From contig CAJUKH010000037.1 of NCBI GenBank assembly GCA_910587345.1, positions 1 to 64,000 on the forward strand: a stretch of DNA of 64,000 nt, in the 5' to 3' direction. The stretch is from an uncultured Oscillospiraceae bacterium (GTDB taxonomy: Bacteria; Bacillota; Clostridia; Oscillospirales; Oscillospiraceae). Numbering within the stretch: position 1 is the stretch's first letter; every line of letters starts with the position of its first letter. A program made the position numbers and the translations under genes. Below are positions 28,772 through 37,175 of this stretch, in pieces. Under the pieces are notes generated by a model. The model was given only the letters and a program-made list of their open reading frames with translations. It was not told the origin of the DNA and made no database searches.

Positions 28772-29503
28772 TTGTGTACCTGGTCCGTCCTGAAGGATTC
28801 CATTCCCGCATATCTGGAAGCTGCCGGCCGTGATGGCCGCTCCCATGATTTCCTGACCCATGAAGCGTCCTCCATCCTGCTCCAGCTCCGCCGGGCAAAG
28901 GACTGCAAAGATTTGTACCAGTTGGCCTGTATGCACCGGCAGTTCCACTCCCCACTGATCAACCGTCTCTTTTTCTCCGGGCTGAATCTGGTCCGTGACC
29001 GGTTTGGGGATTTTTTCATCGACCTGCTCATTCAGGAGCTGGCCCCAGCCGCCTATTTCCCCCGGCCGGACCGCCCCCGGCCGGAATCTGCTTACGCCGC
29101 CTATCTGGAAGGCGGACTGCCCGACATCTTCCCGGAACTGGTCCCCATAAAAAAAGAGGCCGTTTTTGACCATTTTCGGGTGGATCTTCTGGCAAAAATG
29201 CCCTCTTTACAGCGGGATGTCCTCTTTGAGCTGAAACTGGGCGGCGAAGACCCCACGCCCCAGCTGCTGCGGTATGCGCCCCACTTTCAGGACCCTGTTT
29301 TGATTGGCCTTACGGAAAAACAGCTTCGTCCCCGTCAGATGCGTAAAGATGTTTATTATTTTACCTATGCGATGCTGAATCGGCGGGCCGGTGAGAATAT
29401 TTGCAGGCATTTCTCCTCAGACTATTCTCCCGCCTGTTTTTCCGCCTGTGAATTTGACCGTGATTTCCCCCGGCCGGCTTCCAAAATCAAAGCGGAGGCG
29501 TAA
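28772..29503 (+). CDS. Putative PD-(D/E)XK-type nuclease-like protein
   Basis: 243 aa. TTG at 28772 is used because AAGGAGG (28757-28763) lies about 8 nt upstream. The N-terminal half is helical with no recognised domain. The C-terminal half has HFRVDLLAK and then DVLFELKLG, an Asp followed by a strand with E-x-K, the arrangement of the PD-(D/E)XK nuclease core, with a following QLLRYA helix. This is a weak but suggestive match, similar to proteins of the DUF91/DUF4263 kind. It is a single gene next to tRNA-Ser with its own terminator. Alternatively it may be a conserved hypothetical unrelated to nucleases. Confidence 0.4.
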   Translation: MCTWSVLKDSIPAYLEAAGRDGRSHDFLTHEASSILLQLRRAKDCKDLYQLACMHRQFHSPLINRLFFSGLNLVRDRFGDFFIDLLIQELAPAAYFPRPDRPRPESAYAAYLEGGLPDIFPELVPIKKEAVFDHFRVDLLAKMPSLQRDVLFELKLGGEDPTPQLLRYAPHFQDPVLIGLTEKQLRPRQMRKDVYYFTYAMLNRRAGENICRHFSSDYSPACFSACEFDRDFPRPASKIKAEA

Positions 29504-29519
29504 TATTACGCCTCCGCTT
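29490..29519. terminator. Bidirectional terminator (perfect palindrome)
   Basis: A 30-nt perfect palindrome centred on AATATT, overlapping the TAA of the upstream gene and lying 8 bp from the Fur-family stop. CCCCTTTTT follows on the plus strand. Confidence 0.85.
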
Positions 29520-29526
29520 CCCCTTT

Positions 29527-29937
29527 TTATGAATACTCTTCCGCTTCCTTCTCCCCCGCCTTCTGACAGTCGGGACACAGGCCGGTGAACAGGGTGGTAT
29601 GCCCCTCGATCCGCAGCTGCGGAGCCGCAGCCCCGGCCGCAGCGTTCAGCTCTTCGTCATAGGGCAGGGAAAGGTCTATCACCCTGCCGCAGCCCTTACA
29701 GCGAAAATGGGGATGGGCCGACAGGTCCGCATCATACCGCTCCACCGGAAAGGGCATCCGAATGAGGACCCCCTCTTCAGCCAGCAGAGTCAGGTTCCGG
29801 TACACCGTCCCCAGACTCAGGTTGGGAGCAACCGGCTTCAGCCACTGATAGACCATCTCCGCCGTGGGATGCTCCTTACTGCCCAGCACCGCCTGATAAA
29901 TCAACTCCCGCTGTCTGGAATAGCGTTTTCCCGCCAT
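29527..29937 (-). CDS. Fur/PerR-family metalloregulator
   Basis: 136 aa from ATG 29937 after AAAGGAGGG. The winged helix includes the conserved LSLGTVYRNLTLLAEEG recognition helix. The dimerisation domain has HFRCKGCGRVIDL (Cys-x-x-Cys) and the C-terminus GLCPDC, forming the structural zinc site. The pattern is compatible with PerR (peroxide sensing through Fe-bound His) or Fur; sequence alone does not separate them. A 10-bp AT palindrome lies between its promoter and start codon. Confidence 0.88.
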   Translation of the reverse strand: MAGKRYSRQRELIYQAVLGSKEHPTAEMVYQWLKPVAPNLSLGTVYRNLTLLAEEGVLIRMPFPVERYDADLSAHPHFRCKGCGRVIDLSLPYDEELNAAAGAAAPQLRIEGHTTLFTGLCPDCQKAGEKEAEEYS

Positions 29938-29959
29938 TCTGCTCCCTCCTTTTAGCAAG

Positions 29960-29969
29960 AATAATTATT
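29960..29969. promoter_or_regulatory. Candidate Fur/PerR box
   Basis: AATAATTATT, a perfect palindrome about 10 bp past the -10, matches the centre of Fur/PerR boxes (TGATAATnATTATCA-type) only partly. Confidence 0.4.
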
Positions 29970-29979
29970 GATATGTATG

Positions 29980-30008
29980 AGAATACCATATTTGTCCTGA
30001 AATCGCAA
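29980..30008 (-). promoter_or_regulatory. Promoter of Fur-family gene
   Basis: Minus strand TTGCGA (30008-30003), 17 bp, TATTCT (29985-29980). Confidence 0.6.
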
Positions 30009-30114
30009 GCCTTTTTCAATTTTTTCGCAAAATTACCAGGTGTGCCGAAGAATTTCCGGGACACACTATCCTGCGGATGGAGATTCCGATGTCATGCTTT
30101 CAGGAGGAATGGGA

Positions 30115-30426
30115 ATGAAGCGGAAACTTGGTCTTTTGGCCCTGGCTCTGACTCTGGCGGCTCCTTTGACCGCCTGTGACGGAAACGCTCCCACCGTGGC
30201 GCCCACCACCACGCCCGACACCAGCCCCAATGTGGTGACCCGGGGGATGGACGACATGGCCCGGGGGATGGAGCGGGCAGCCCGGGATGTGGGCGATGCC
30301 GCCCGGGACGTTACAGACGGCGTCGGGGATATGTGGACCGAAGGCTTCCTTGATGCGGAGGACTTTGACGAGTTCACCACAGGCACCGGGAAATATGCCT
30401 ATGCCCCTCCGGGCGGGGTCTGGTAA
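30115..30426 (+). CDS. Small lipoprotein
   Basis: 103 aa; ATG at 30115 with GGAGG about 8 nt upstream. A basic start (MKRK), hydrophobic core and lipobox LTAC give lipidation at Cys21. The mature part is Pro/Thr-rich then highly charged, with repeats of MARGMERAARDVGDAARDV, an amphipathic helix. A similar arrangement occurs in spore-former lipoproteins of unknown role. It has its own terminator ahead of sigK. Confidence 0.75.
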   Translation: MKRKLGLLALALTLAAPLTACDGNAPTVAPTTTPDTSPNVVTRGMDDMARGMERAARDVGDAARDVTDGVGDMWTEGFLDAEDFDEFTTGTGKYAYAPPGGVW

Positions 30427-30448
30427 GAAGCCGAAACGATTGAAAAAC

Positions 30449-30481
30449 GGCGGTCCGTGAAAAAACGGGCCGCCCTTTTTC
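30449..30481 (+). terminator. Terminator of lipoprotein gene
   Basis: GGCGGTCCGT pairs with ACGGGCCGCC (30465-30474, one G-U), followed by TTTTT and a further T-run. Confidence 0.82.
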
Positions 30482-30546
30482 TTTTTTGTATCAGGACAAC
30501 GCCTTGCGGAATAGAATGGGGAAAATGACACAAGGAGGTCCTGCCC

Positions 30547-31245
30547 ATGCTCTCGGCCTGGCTCATCTTAGCGCTTCACACCTTTTTCTTCCCGCTCCGC
30601 CTTTCCACAAACAGCGGCTCTTTCCCCCGCGCTTTGAAAAGTGAGGAGGAGCGGGAGTATCTGGAGCGTTTTGCCGCCGGGGACGAGGAGGCCCGGGAGC
30701 AGCTCATCATCCACAACCTGCGGCTTGTGGCTCATATCGTAAAAAAGTATTACGTCTCCTCCGGCGACCAGGATGATTTGATTTCCATCGGCACCATTGG
30801 ACTTATCAAAGGCATCTCCACCTTCAAGCCCGACCGGGGGGTCAGGCTTGCTACATACGCTTCACGGTGCATTGAAAACGAGATCCTGATGCACTTCCGA
30901 CAGCAGCGAAAGCTCCAGGGCGAGGTCTCCCTCTCCGACTCTCTGGATGCGGAGGACGAGGGCGGTTCCCTATCTTTGATGGATGTGATCCGGGTGGATG
31001 ACAATATGCTGGAAGAGCTTTCCGCCAAGGACGCCGGCCGGTCGGTGCGGGAGTGTGTGGAGCGGTGTCTGGACGACAGGGAAAAGATGGTCATCACCCT
31101 GCGCTACGGCCTGACGGGGGACGCTCCCCTCACCCAGCGGGAGATTGCTCAGCAGTGCGGCATCTCCCGCAGCTATATCTCCCGCATCGAAAAAAAGGCG
31201 CTGGAAAAACTGCGAAGCGTGCTGGAAAAGGAGCTGACCGACTGA
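30547..31245 (+). CDS. sigK: Sporulation sigma factor SigK
   Basis: 232 aa. ATG at 30547 follows AAGGAGG. Region 2 (LIIHNLRLVAHIVKKYY, LISIGTIGLIKGISTF, TYASRCIENEILMHF) and region 4 (DREKMVITLRYGL, ISRSYISRIEKKALEKL) match SigK closely. The first ~20 residues are hydrophobic, the pro-sequence that keeps SigK inactive until cleaved by SpoIVFB. The gene is unbroken, without a skin element. SigK drives late mother-cell transcription (coat, cortex), so the organism probably sporulates. Confidence 0.95.
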   Translation: MLSAWLILALHTFFFPLRLSTNSGSFPRALKSEEEREYLERFAAGDEEAREQLIIHNLRLVAHIVKKYYVSSGDQDDLISIGTIGLIKGISTFKPDRGVRLATYASRCIENEILMHFRQQRKLQGEVSLSDSLDAEDEGGSLSLMDVIRVDDNMLEELSAKDAGRSVRECVERCLDDREKMVITLRYGLTGDAPLTQREIAQQCGISRSYISRIEKKALEKLRSVLEKELTD

Positions 31246-31258
31246 TTTCCGCGAAATT

Positions 31259-31294
31259 AAAAGCTCCCCTCCGGCTTTTGCCGGAGGGGAGCTT
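31259..31294. terminator. Terminator shared by sigK and nucleoside operon
   Basis: AAGCTCCCCTCCGGC/GCCGGAGGGGAGCTT (31261-31294) with a TTTT loop. A T-run follows on the minus strand (TTTTAATTT), so it ends the nucleoside operon and may also serve sigK. Confidence 0.88.
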
Positions 31295-31317
31295 GATCTA
31301 TGATTTTGGGGTAAAAA

Positions 31318-32301
31318 TCATGTCTCAGAATAGCGGCGCAGGGTATCCAGAAGGACCTCATTGAACTTCTCCTGGTCCAGATCCATTGCCACCTCCACAT
31401 TGGGCGCTTTTCCCGGGAGGCTTGGCTCCGACTGCCACTGCCGGTCGATGTCCACACCGGGGGCGGCGCCGGCGTAGGGCCGGGTGTCGCAGACTGTCAT
31501 GCCCCGGGTGAACTCGCCTCTGGTCTCCACCGTCACATGAAGCTTCAGACTTTTGGTAATGACGGCAGGCTCCACCAGCCACATGACGGCACAGGCATCA
31601 CAGAAGCTGCCCGTGCCCCCCGAGCGGTCCAGCACATGGCCGCAGAGCCGGGCCACCATCCGGGCCACATCGTTGTCGATCGCCTCCGCCGCCGCCATCA
31701 AAGCGGGGGTCACCCGCTGCTCCCGGGTCAGGTTCAGCCCCACCATACGGATGGGGATACCCGACTCAAAGACGATTTTGGCCGCCTCGGGGTCGGTGTA
31801 GATGTTGAACTCGGCCGCCGGAGTGGCATTGCCAAAGGTGGCACTGCCGCCCATACACAGGATCTCGGGGATGCGCCCAGCCAGCCGCGGCTCCCGCAGC
31901 AGAGCGTGGGCCACATTGGTCAGCGGCCCCAGCGTTATCAGGGTGATATCGTCATGTGCCATATAGGTCTCGATCAGATAATCCACCCCATGCCGGCTCT
32001 CCAGGGGCTTCTTCGGCTCGGGTACCTCAATGGGACCCAGACCGCCGGCGCCGTGGACATAAGAAGCGTCCCGCAGCGGCTCCAGCATGGGCCGGTCATA
32101 GCCGGCGAAAACGGGCACATGGGTGTATCCGGTGACCTCGGTCACATACCGGGTATTCCGCTGGGTGCTGGCAAGGCCCACATTGCCTCCCACGGTGGTG
32201 ATACCCACCACCTCCAGGTTTTTCAGGCAGAGGACCAGCGCCAAAGCGTCATCCACGCCGGTGTCACAGTCGATGATGACCTTCCGTCTGGGGGTGGTCA
32301 T
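31318..32301 (-). CDS. Nucleoside hydrolase (last gene of nucleoside operon)
   Basis: 327 aa; ATG at 32301 after GGAGGG. The N-terminal calcium-binding motif DCDTGVDDA (Asp11, Asp13, Asp17, Asp18) and the later NIYTDPEAA loop are hallmarks of the IunH family, which splits nucleosides into free base and ribose. It starts 3 bp after the second permease gene's stop, so it is co-translated with the importer. Substrate class (pyrimidine, purine or both) cannot be read from sequence. A second copy lies upstream in the operon. Confidence 0.92.
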   Translation of the reverse strand: MTTPRRKVIIDCDTGVDDALALVLCLKNLEVVGITTVGGNVGLASTQRNTRYVTEVTGYTHVPVFAGYDRPMLEPLRDASYVHGAGGLGPIEVPEPKKPLESRHGVDYLIETYMAHDDITLITLGPLTNVAHALLREPRLAGRIPEILCMGGSATFGNATPAAEFNIYTDPEAAKIVFESGIPIRMVGLNLTREQRVTPALMAAAEAIDNDVARMVARLCGHVLDRSGGTGSFCDACAVMWLVEPAVITKSLKLHVTVETRGEFTRGMTVCDTRPYAGAAPGVDIDRQWQSEPSLPGKAPNVEVAMDLDQEKFNEVLLDTLRRYSET

Positions 32302-32304
32302 GGC

Positions 32305-33252
32305 TTAGCCCTCCTTGGTGTTGGTTTGGCCCTGCTCTATCTTCTTTCTCTTCCGGATGGCGACCATGCCGGTGATACCCAGAGCCAGAATGGTGGCTGC
32401 ATAGGGGATCATCTCCAAAAATTCCGTGGGGAAGTTGGTCTGGTTCTTCATGGTGGTGGACAACTCCTGAGAGAAGCCAAAGAGCAGGCCCGCCAGTGCG
32501 GAGCCAACAGGCTCACCGTTGGCCATGTTCTGGGCGGAAAGGCCGATATAGCCCCGCCCGTTGGACATTCCCTTCATGAAGAAGGTGACGAAGCTCATGG
32601 ACAAAAAGGCCCCGGACAGCCCGGACATGATGCCGCAGATGCCAAAGGAGACATAGCCCACCTTGGGTACCGAAATGCCCACCGACTCGGCGGCATGGGG
32701 GTTCTCCCCCACCGCCCGGATACGAAGGCCCAGCTTGGTCTTCTTCAGCAGCACCCACACCAAAAATACGCTGAGCACAGCGATCCAGGTCAGAAGGCTC
32801 TGGCCCGAGATGATCTTGCCGATAATGGGGATGTCCTTGATCACGGGGATATCAATGTTGGGGATCTGATAGGAGCGGAACACGCTGGCGGTGTTGGCCC
32901 GCTCTCCGGTCAGGACAAACATCACAAAGAGGGTGCCGCCCGTGGCCGCCAGGTTGGAGGCGATACAGGTCAGGTACAGATCCGCCTTGCCCGTAATACT
33001 GGCAAAGGCGATGATCATGCCGGAACCAAGACCCACCAGCACAGCGCCCAGAAGGCCCACCCACATGCTGCCGCTGTAATGGGCAAAGGCTACGGCCCCC
33101 AGTGCGGACCAGAGGATCATGCCTTCGATACCCATGTTGAACATACCGGCCTGCCGACAGATGAGAGCGGCAAGAGCGGCAAAGACAATGGGGGTGGCCA
33201 GGCGAATGGCGTCTGCAATAAATGCTACCCAATCAATACTCATAACTTGCAC
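32305..33252 (-). CDS. Nucleoside ABC importer permease 2
   Basis: 315 aa; ATG at 33252. About 8-9 membrane helices with the BPD_transp_2 pattern (GMFNMGIEGMILWSA near the N-terminus, LLFGFSQELS near the end). It pairs with the 368-aa permease upstream, as in the B. subtilis NupP/NupQ and YufP/YufQ systems. Gap to the upstream gene is 7 bp. Confidence 0.92.
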   Translation of the reverse strand: MQVMSIDWVAFIADAIRLATPIVFAALAALICRQAGMFNMGIEGMILWSALGAVAFAHYSGSMWVGLLGAVLVGLGSGMIIAFASITGKADLYLTCIASNLAATGGTLFVMFVLTGERANTASVFRSYQIPNIDIPVIKDIPIIGKIISGQSLLTWIAVLSVFLVWVLLKKTKLGLRIRAVGENPHAAESVGISVPKVGYVSFGICGIMSGLSGAFLSMSFVTFFMKGMSNGRGYIGLSAQNMANGEPVGSALAGLLFGFSQELSTTMKNQTNFPTEFLEMIPYAATILALGITGMVAIRKRKKIEQGQTNTKEG

Positions 33253-33259
33253 TCTCCTT

Positions 33260-34366
33260 TCATGCAGCCGTGTTGGCTTCCTGTTTTTCCTTCTCGGCCT
33301 TTTCCTTCTCTGCGGCCTTGAAGATCATCTTATTCTTGGTGCCCGACATGAAGGACTCGGCGGCCACCAGCAGGATGATGATACCCTGAATGACGGTGAT
33401 GAACTCCTTGGGGATATCGCCGGTGGAGTTCACCACATCGGCGCCGATGCGGACATAGGCCAGGAAGAGGGCGCCGATGGGCACCAGCGCCGGATTTTTC
33501 TTGGCCAGCACCGCCACCAAAAGGCCGTCAAAGCCATGGCCGGTGGTGGCCGTCCACTGGAAGCGGGTGTAGTTGCTCAGCATCTCGGTGGCGCCGGCGA
33601 TGCCGGCCACGCCGCCGCCGATAAGCTGGGCGGCGAAGGACACACCCACGGCCGACAGGCCCACGGCGGTGGCAAACTCAGGGTTCTCCCCCACCAGCCG
33701 CATCTTCCAGCCAAAGCTGGTCTTGTAAAACAGCAGGGCCACCACGATGACACAGATCACCGCCACAAAGATACCGGACTGGATACGGAAGGAGGTCTTG
33801 AACAGCCGGGGCATCTGGGCGGAAGCGGGCAACTCCTGAGAGGCGATATAGGCGATGGTATTGTCCTTCATGTAGTACCGCATGATCCAGGTGGCCAGAT
33901 ATGCGATGATGCTGTTGAGCATCAGGGACACCACCACCACGTTGGCGTTGAACTTCCGCTCCATAATGGCGGGGATAAATGCCACCGCCACACCGGTGAC
34001 TGCGCCCACCACAAACAAAATGGACAGCATCACGGCGGCGGGGACATCCCCCCCCAGCTTCAGCGCCGTAAAGGTGACCATACAGCCCGACAGCATGAAG
34101 ATACCCTCTGCCACCAGATTGAAGCGGTTTACGGCGTACATAAAGCACATGGACAATCCGCAGATGGTAAAGGGGATAGCCAGATTGATGATACTGCCGA
34201 TCCGGCGGGGGGAGGAAAAGGGGCCCAGAATGAACTGTTTCACAATATAGACCGGGTCATCACTGATGGCGAAAAGAATGACCAGCGCCACCCCGTAGGC
34301 GATCAGCAGGCCCACCAGGGTCCGGACGACCTCCATGGTAGTTTCGATCCGTTGCGTCTTGCTCAT
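33260..34366 (-). CDS. Nucleoside ABC importer permease 1
   Basis: 368 aa from ATG 34366, which overlaps the ATPase stop (ATGA). A longer in-frame start upstream would run through the ATPase gene and was rejected. BPD_transp_2 family, about 9 helices, with the conserved glycine-rich RFNLVAEGIFMLSGCM segment and a basic/acidic C-terminal tail (KAAEKEKAEKEKQEAN). Confidence 0.92.
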   Translation of the reverse strand: MSKTQRIETTMEVVRTLVGLLIAYGVALVILFAISDDPVYIVKQFILGPFSSPRRIGSIINLAIPFTICGLSMCFMYAVNRFNLVAEGIFMLSGCMVTFTALKLGGDVPAAVMLSILFVVGAVTGVAVAFIPAIMERKFNANVVVVSLMLNSIIAYLATWIMRYYMKDNTIAYIASQELPASAQMPRLFKTSFRIQSGIFVAVICVIVVALLFYKTSFGWKMRLVGENPEFATAVGLSAVGVSFAAQLIGGGVAGIAGATEMLSNYTRFQWTATTGHGFDGLLVAVLAKKNPALVPIGALFLAYVRIGADVVNSTGDIPKEFITVIQGIIILLVAAESFMSGTKNKMIFKAAEKEKAEKEKQEANTAA

Positions 34367-35913
34367 AGAAGTCCCTCCATTTCTTCCGCCGTCATTTCCT
34401 TCACACCCAGCATATACTCGCCCAGAGTCTCTTCCGAGACCTCGTTGGCCTTGGGGAAGGCGGCCACGATCTTGCCCTTGTGCATGACCAGAAGCCGGTC
34501 GGAACACTCCAGCACTTCATTGAGGTCGGCGGAGATGAGCAGAGCGCCCACCTTCTCCTCCCGGGCCTTGCGGACGATGGTCTTGCGGATCATTTCGGCG
34601 GTACCCACGTCGATGCCCCGGGTGGGCTGGCAGGCCAGAAGGAAGTTGGCCCCCGAGGTGAACTCCCGGGCCACTACCACCTTCTGGATGTTGCCGCCCG
34701 ACAGCATCCGCACCGGCTGGTCCCGGTTGTCACAGGCGATCTCAAAGTCTCTGATGTACCGGTCTGCAATGTCGTTGATCTTCTTGGCGTCCATGAAAAG
34801 GCCCTTTTTGAAATCCTTTTTGGTGAAGCGGTCGGCCACAATGTTCATCTTGATGGACATATTCCCGGCCACGCCCTCCACCATGCGGTCCTCGGCGATA
34901 TAGGCCATGCCCAGGTCCCGGATCTCCCGGACGCTCTTGCCCTTGATGGGAGTGCCGTTCAGCTCCACCGTGCCGCCGGCGAAGACGCCAAGACCGCTGA
35001 GGACCTGACTCAGCTCGGTCTGGCCGTTGCCCTCCACGCCGGCGATGCCAACCACCTCGCCCTCGCGGATGTCGAAGGAAATGCCGTCCAGCACCTTTTT
35101 CCCGGTGGTGTCCACCTTCACCAGATCCCGGATAGAGACCACACTCTTGCCCAGCTTGGGGGCTTCCTTCTCGATTTTCAGCACCACATCCCGGCCCACC
35201 ATCAGCTTGGACAGAGAGGCCTCGGTCAGCTCACTGGTGTCATAGGTGCCCATGGACCGGCCATGGCGCAGCACGGTGACCCGGCTGCAGATATGCATGA
35301 CCTCCTCCAGCTTGTGGGAGATAAAGATGATAGACACCCCGTCGTCCCGGAGGATAAACAGCTGTTCAAACAGCTCCTGGGTCTCCTGAGGGGTCAGCAC
35401 GGCGGTGGGCTCGTCCATGATGAGGATCTTAACGCCCTTGATCAGCGCCTTCAAAATCTCCACCTTCTGCATCTGGCCCACGCTCAGATCCCGGACCCTG
35501 GCCCTGGCGTCAATGTCGAAGTTGTACTTGTCGGCGATCTCCTGCGTCTCCTTCACGGCCCGGTCAAAGTCGTAAAGGGCGCCCTTGGTGGGTTCTACGC
35601 CCAGGGTCACATTTTCAGCAACGGTCAGGGAGGGAAGCAGCATAAAGTGCTGGTGGACCATGCCCACCCCCTTACTGATGGCGTGAAGGGGGTTTTGCAG
35701 CTTCTCTTCCTGGCCGTTGATGAAGATCTTGCCCTCCTGGGAGGGCTCCATACCAAACAGGACTTTCATCAAGGTGGTCTTGCCCGCCCCGTTCTCACCC
35801 ACCAGGGCGTGGATCTCGTTCTTCCCCACCCCGAAGGTAACGTCCTGATTCGCTATGAAGCCGTTGGAGTAGATCTTCGTGATGTGTTCCATGCGCAATA
35901 CTTCATCGGCCAT
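34363..35913 (-). CDS. Nucleoside ABC importer ATPase (two NBDs)
   Basis: 516 aa; ATG at 35913 with GGAGG 8 nt upstream. Two ABC domains in one chain. The first has Walker A GENGAGKTT at 39-47 and a divergent signature LSVGQMQKVEI; the second has a degenerate Walker A (GVEGNGQTEL) with a good signature LSGGNIQKVVVAREF. One working site is usual in this sugar/nucleoside (RbsA/NupO-like) subfamily. It energises uptake through the two downstream permeases. Confidence 0.94.
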   Translation of the reverse strand: MADEVLRMEHITKIYSNGFIANQDVTFGVGKNEIHALVGENGAGKTTLMKVLFGMEPSQEGKIFINGQEEKLQNPLHAISKGVGMVHQHFMLLPSLTVAENVTLGVEPTKGALYDFDRAVKETQEIADKYNFDIDARARVRDLSVGQMQKVEILKALIKGVKILIMDEPTAVLTPQETQELFEQLFILRDDGVSIIFISHKLEEVMHICSRVTVLRHGRSMGTYDTSELTEASLSKLMVGRDVVLKIEKEAPKLGKSVVSIRDLVKVDTTGKKVLDGISFDIREGEVVGIAGVEGNGQTELSQVLSGLGVFAGGTVELNGTPIKGKSVREIRDLGMAYIAEDRMVEGVAGNMSIKMNIVADRFTKKDFKKGLFMDAKKINDIADRYIRDFEIACDNRDQPVRMLSGGNIQKVVVAREFTSGANFLLACQPTRGIDVGTAEMIRKTIVRKAREEKVGALLISADLNEVLECSDRLLVMHKGKIVAAFPKANEVSEETLGEYMLGVKEMTAEEMEGLL

Positions 35914-35932
35914 ATCTGATACCTCCATCTTT

Positions 35933-35969
35933 GGAAAGAGCCGGCAACACGATATTGCCGGCTCTTTCC
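35933..35969 (-). repeat. 15-bp hairpin between binding-protein and ATPase genes
   Basis: A perfect 15-bp stem (35933-35947 with 35955-35969) with a 7-nt loop, no T-run on the minus strand. In such operons a stable hairpin after the binding-protein gene raises its mRNA stability over the distal genes. Confidence 0.8.
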
Positions 35970-35994
35970 CTTTTATCCTGATGATGTGGCTTAA

Positions 35995-37095
35995 TTACTT
36001 CGCAGCCTCCACATAGGCCTTGTACTCGGCCTCGTCAGCGAAGTCGAAGTAGCTCTTCACCTTCAGCTCGCCGCTCTTGACCTTATCGGCCACGCTGGCC
36101 ATGGCGTCACGCAGCTCCTGAGGAACCTTCTCCTGGAAGAAAGCGTTGTCCACATAGCCCACGGAGTTGTCGGCCAGACCCAGGGTCATACCCTTGCCCC
36201 AGACATCCTCGCCGGCCTCGACCTGATGGAAGAAGGCGACGAAGGAGTTGCCCACTTCCTTCAGCATGGAGGTCAGGATCACGTCGGCCTTCTCGGGGTT
36301 GGCGCCGTCCTTATAGACCTGATACTGGTCGGAGTCCACGCCGATGGCCCAGGTGCCGGTCTCCATAGCGGCCTCGAACAAGCCGTCACCGGAACCGCCG
36401 GCCACCTGATAGAACACGTCGGCGTTGTTGTTGCGCTGCTGGTCCAGACACAGGTTCTTCATGATGACGGGATCGCTCCAGGAGCCGCAGGCGGCGGTGA
36501 CCACCTTGCACTCGGGGTCCTGGGCCTTCACGCCCTCGATGAAGCCGGTGACGAAGTCGTTGATCACGGGGTTCTCCATACCCACATTGACGGCCACGGT
36601 GCCGGTCTGGCTCATGCCGGCGGCCAGCATACCGACGAGGTAGGAACCCTCGTTCTGGGCGTAGGAGATGTAGGCCACGTTGTCACGGCCGGTCAGGTCG
36701 GGAGAGTCATCGAACACCAGGAACTTCTGGTCGGGATACTCCTCAGCGATCCGCAGGAAGTTGTCGGTATAGGTGGAGGAGGCCACCAGATACTCGGCGC
36801 CCTGCTCAATGGCGTCACGGATGGTATCATCGAACTTGTCGGCGTTGGAAGCATCGCCGGTCTCGATGGTCTTCATCACGTCCCACCCCTCGCTGCGAAG
36901 GACTTCCATGCCCCGCTCACCGGAGTCGTTGAAGGAGTTGTCGCCCAGATTGCTCACGATGTAAGCGATCTTGCCCTTGCTGGTGGCATCGCCGCCATTG
37001 GGCTTCTCGGACTCCGTGGTCTCCTTGGGACCGCAGGCGGTCAGCGCCATGGACAGGACCAGAGCGCCGGCCAGGATCTTTGAGATCTTTTTCAT
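35995..37095 (-). CDS. BMP-family nucleoside-binding lipoprotein
   Basis: 366 aa; ATG at 37095. Signal peptide with lipobox LTAC, lipidated at Cys21. The mature protein is a two-lobed BMP/PnrA (Med) substrate-binding protein: IAYIVSNLGDNSFNDSG at the start of the first strand, and a central FVTGFIEGV. The family binds purine or pyrimidine nucleosides for import. It is followed by the ATPase after an 81-bp gap holding a strong hairpin. Confidence 0.93.
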   Translation of the reverse strand: MKKISKILAGALVLSMALTACGPKETTESEKPNGGDATSKGKIAYIVSNLGDNSFNDSGERGMEVLRSEGWDVMKTIETGDASNADKFDDTIRDAIEQGAEYLVASSTYTDNFLRIAEEYPDQKFLVFDDSPDLTGRDNVAYISYAQNEGSYLVGMLAAGMSQTGTVAVNVGMENPVINDFVTGFIEGVKAQDPECKVVTAACGSWSDPVIMKNLCLDQQRNNNADVFYQVAGGSGDGLFEAAMETGTWAIGVDSDQYQVYKDGANPEKADVILTSMLKEVGNSFVAFFHQVEAGEDVWGKGMTLGLADNSVGYVDNAFFQEKVPQELRDAMASVADKVKSGELKVKSYFDFADEAEYKAYVEAAK

Positions 37096-37175
37096 GTCTT
37101 TTTACCCCTTTTTTGTTGTTTTTGAACTTATTTTTTCGCTTATCCACCGGATAAACGTAAGTTCCAAACGGAACC

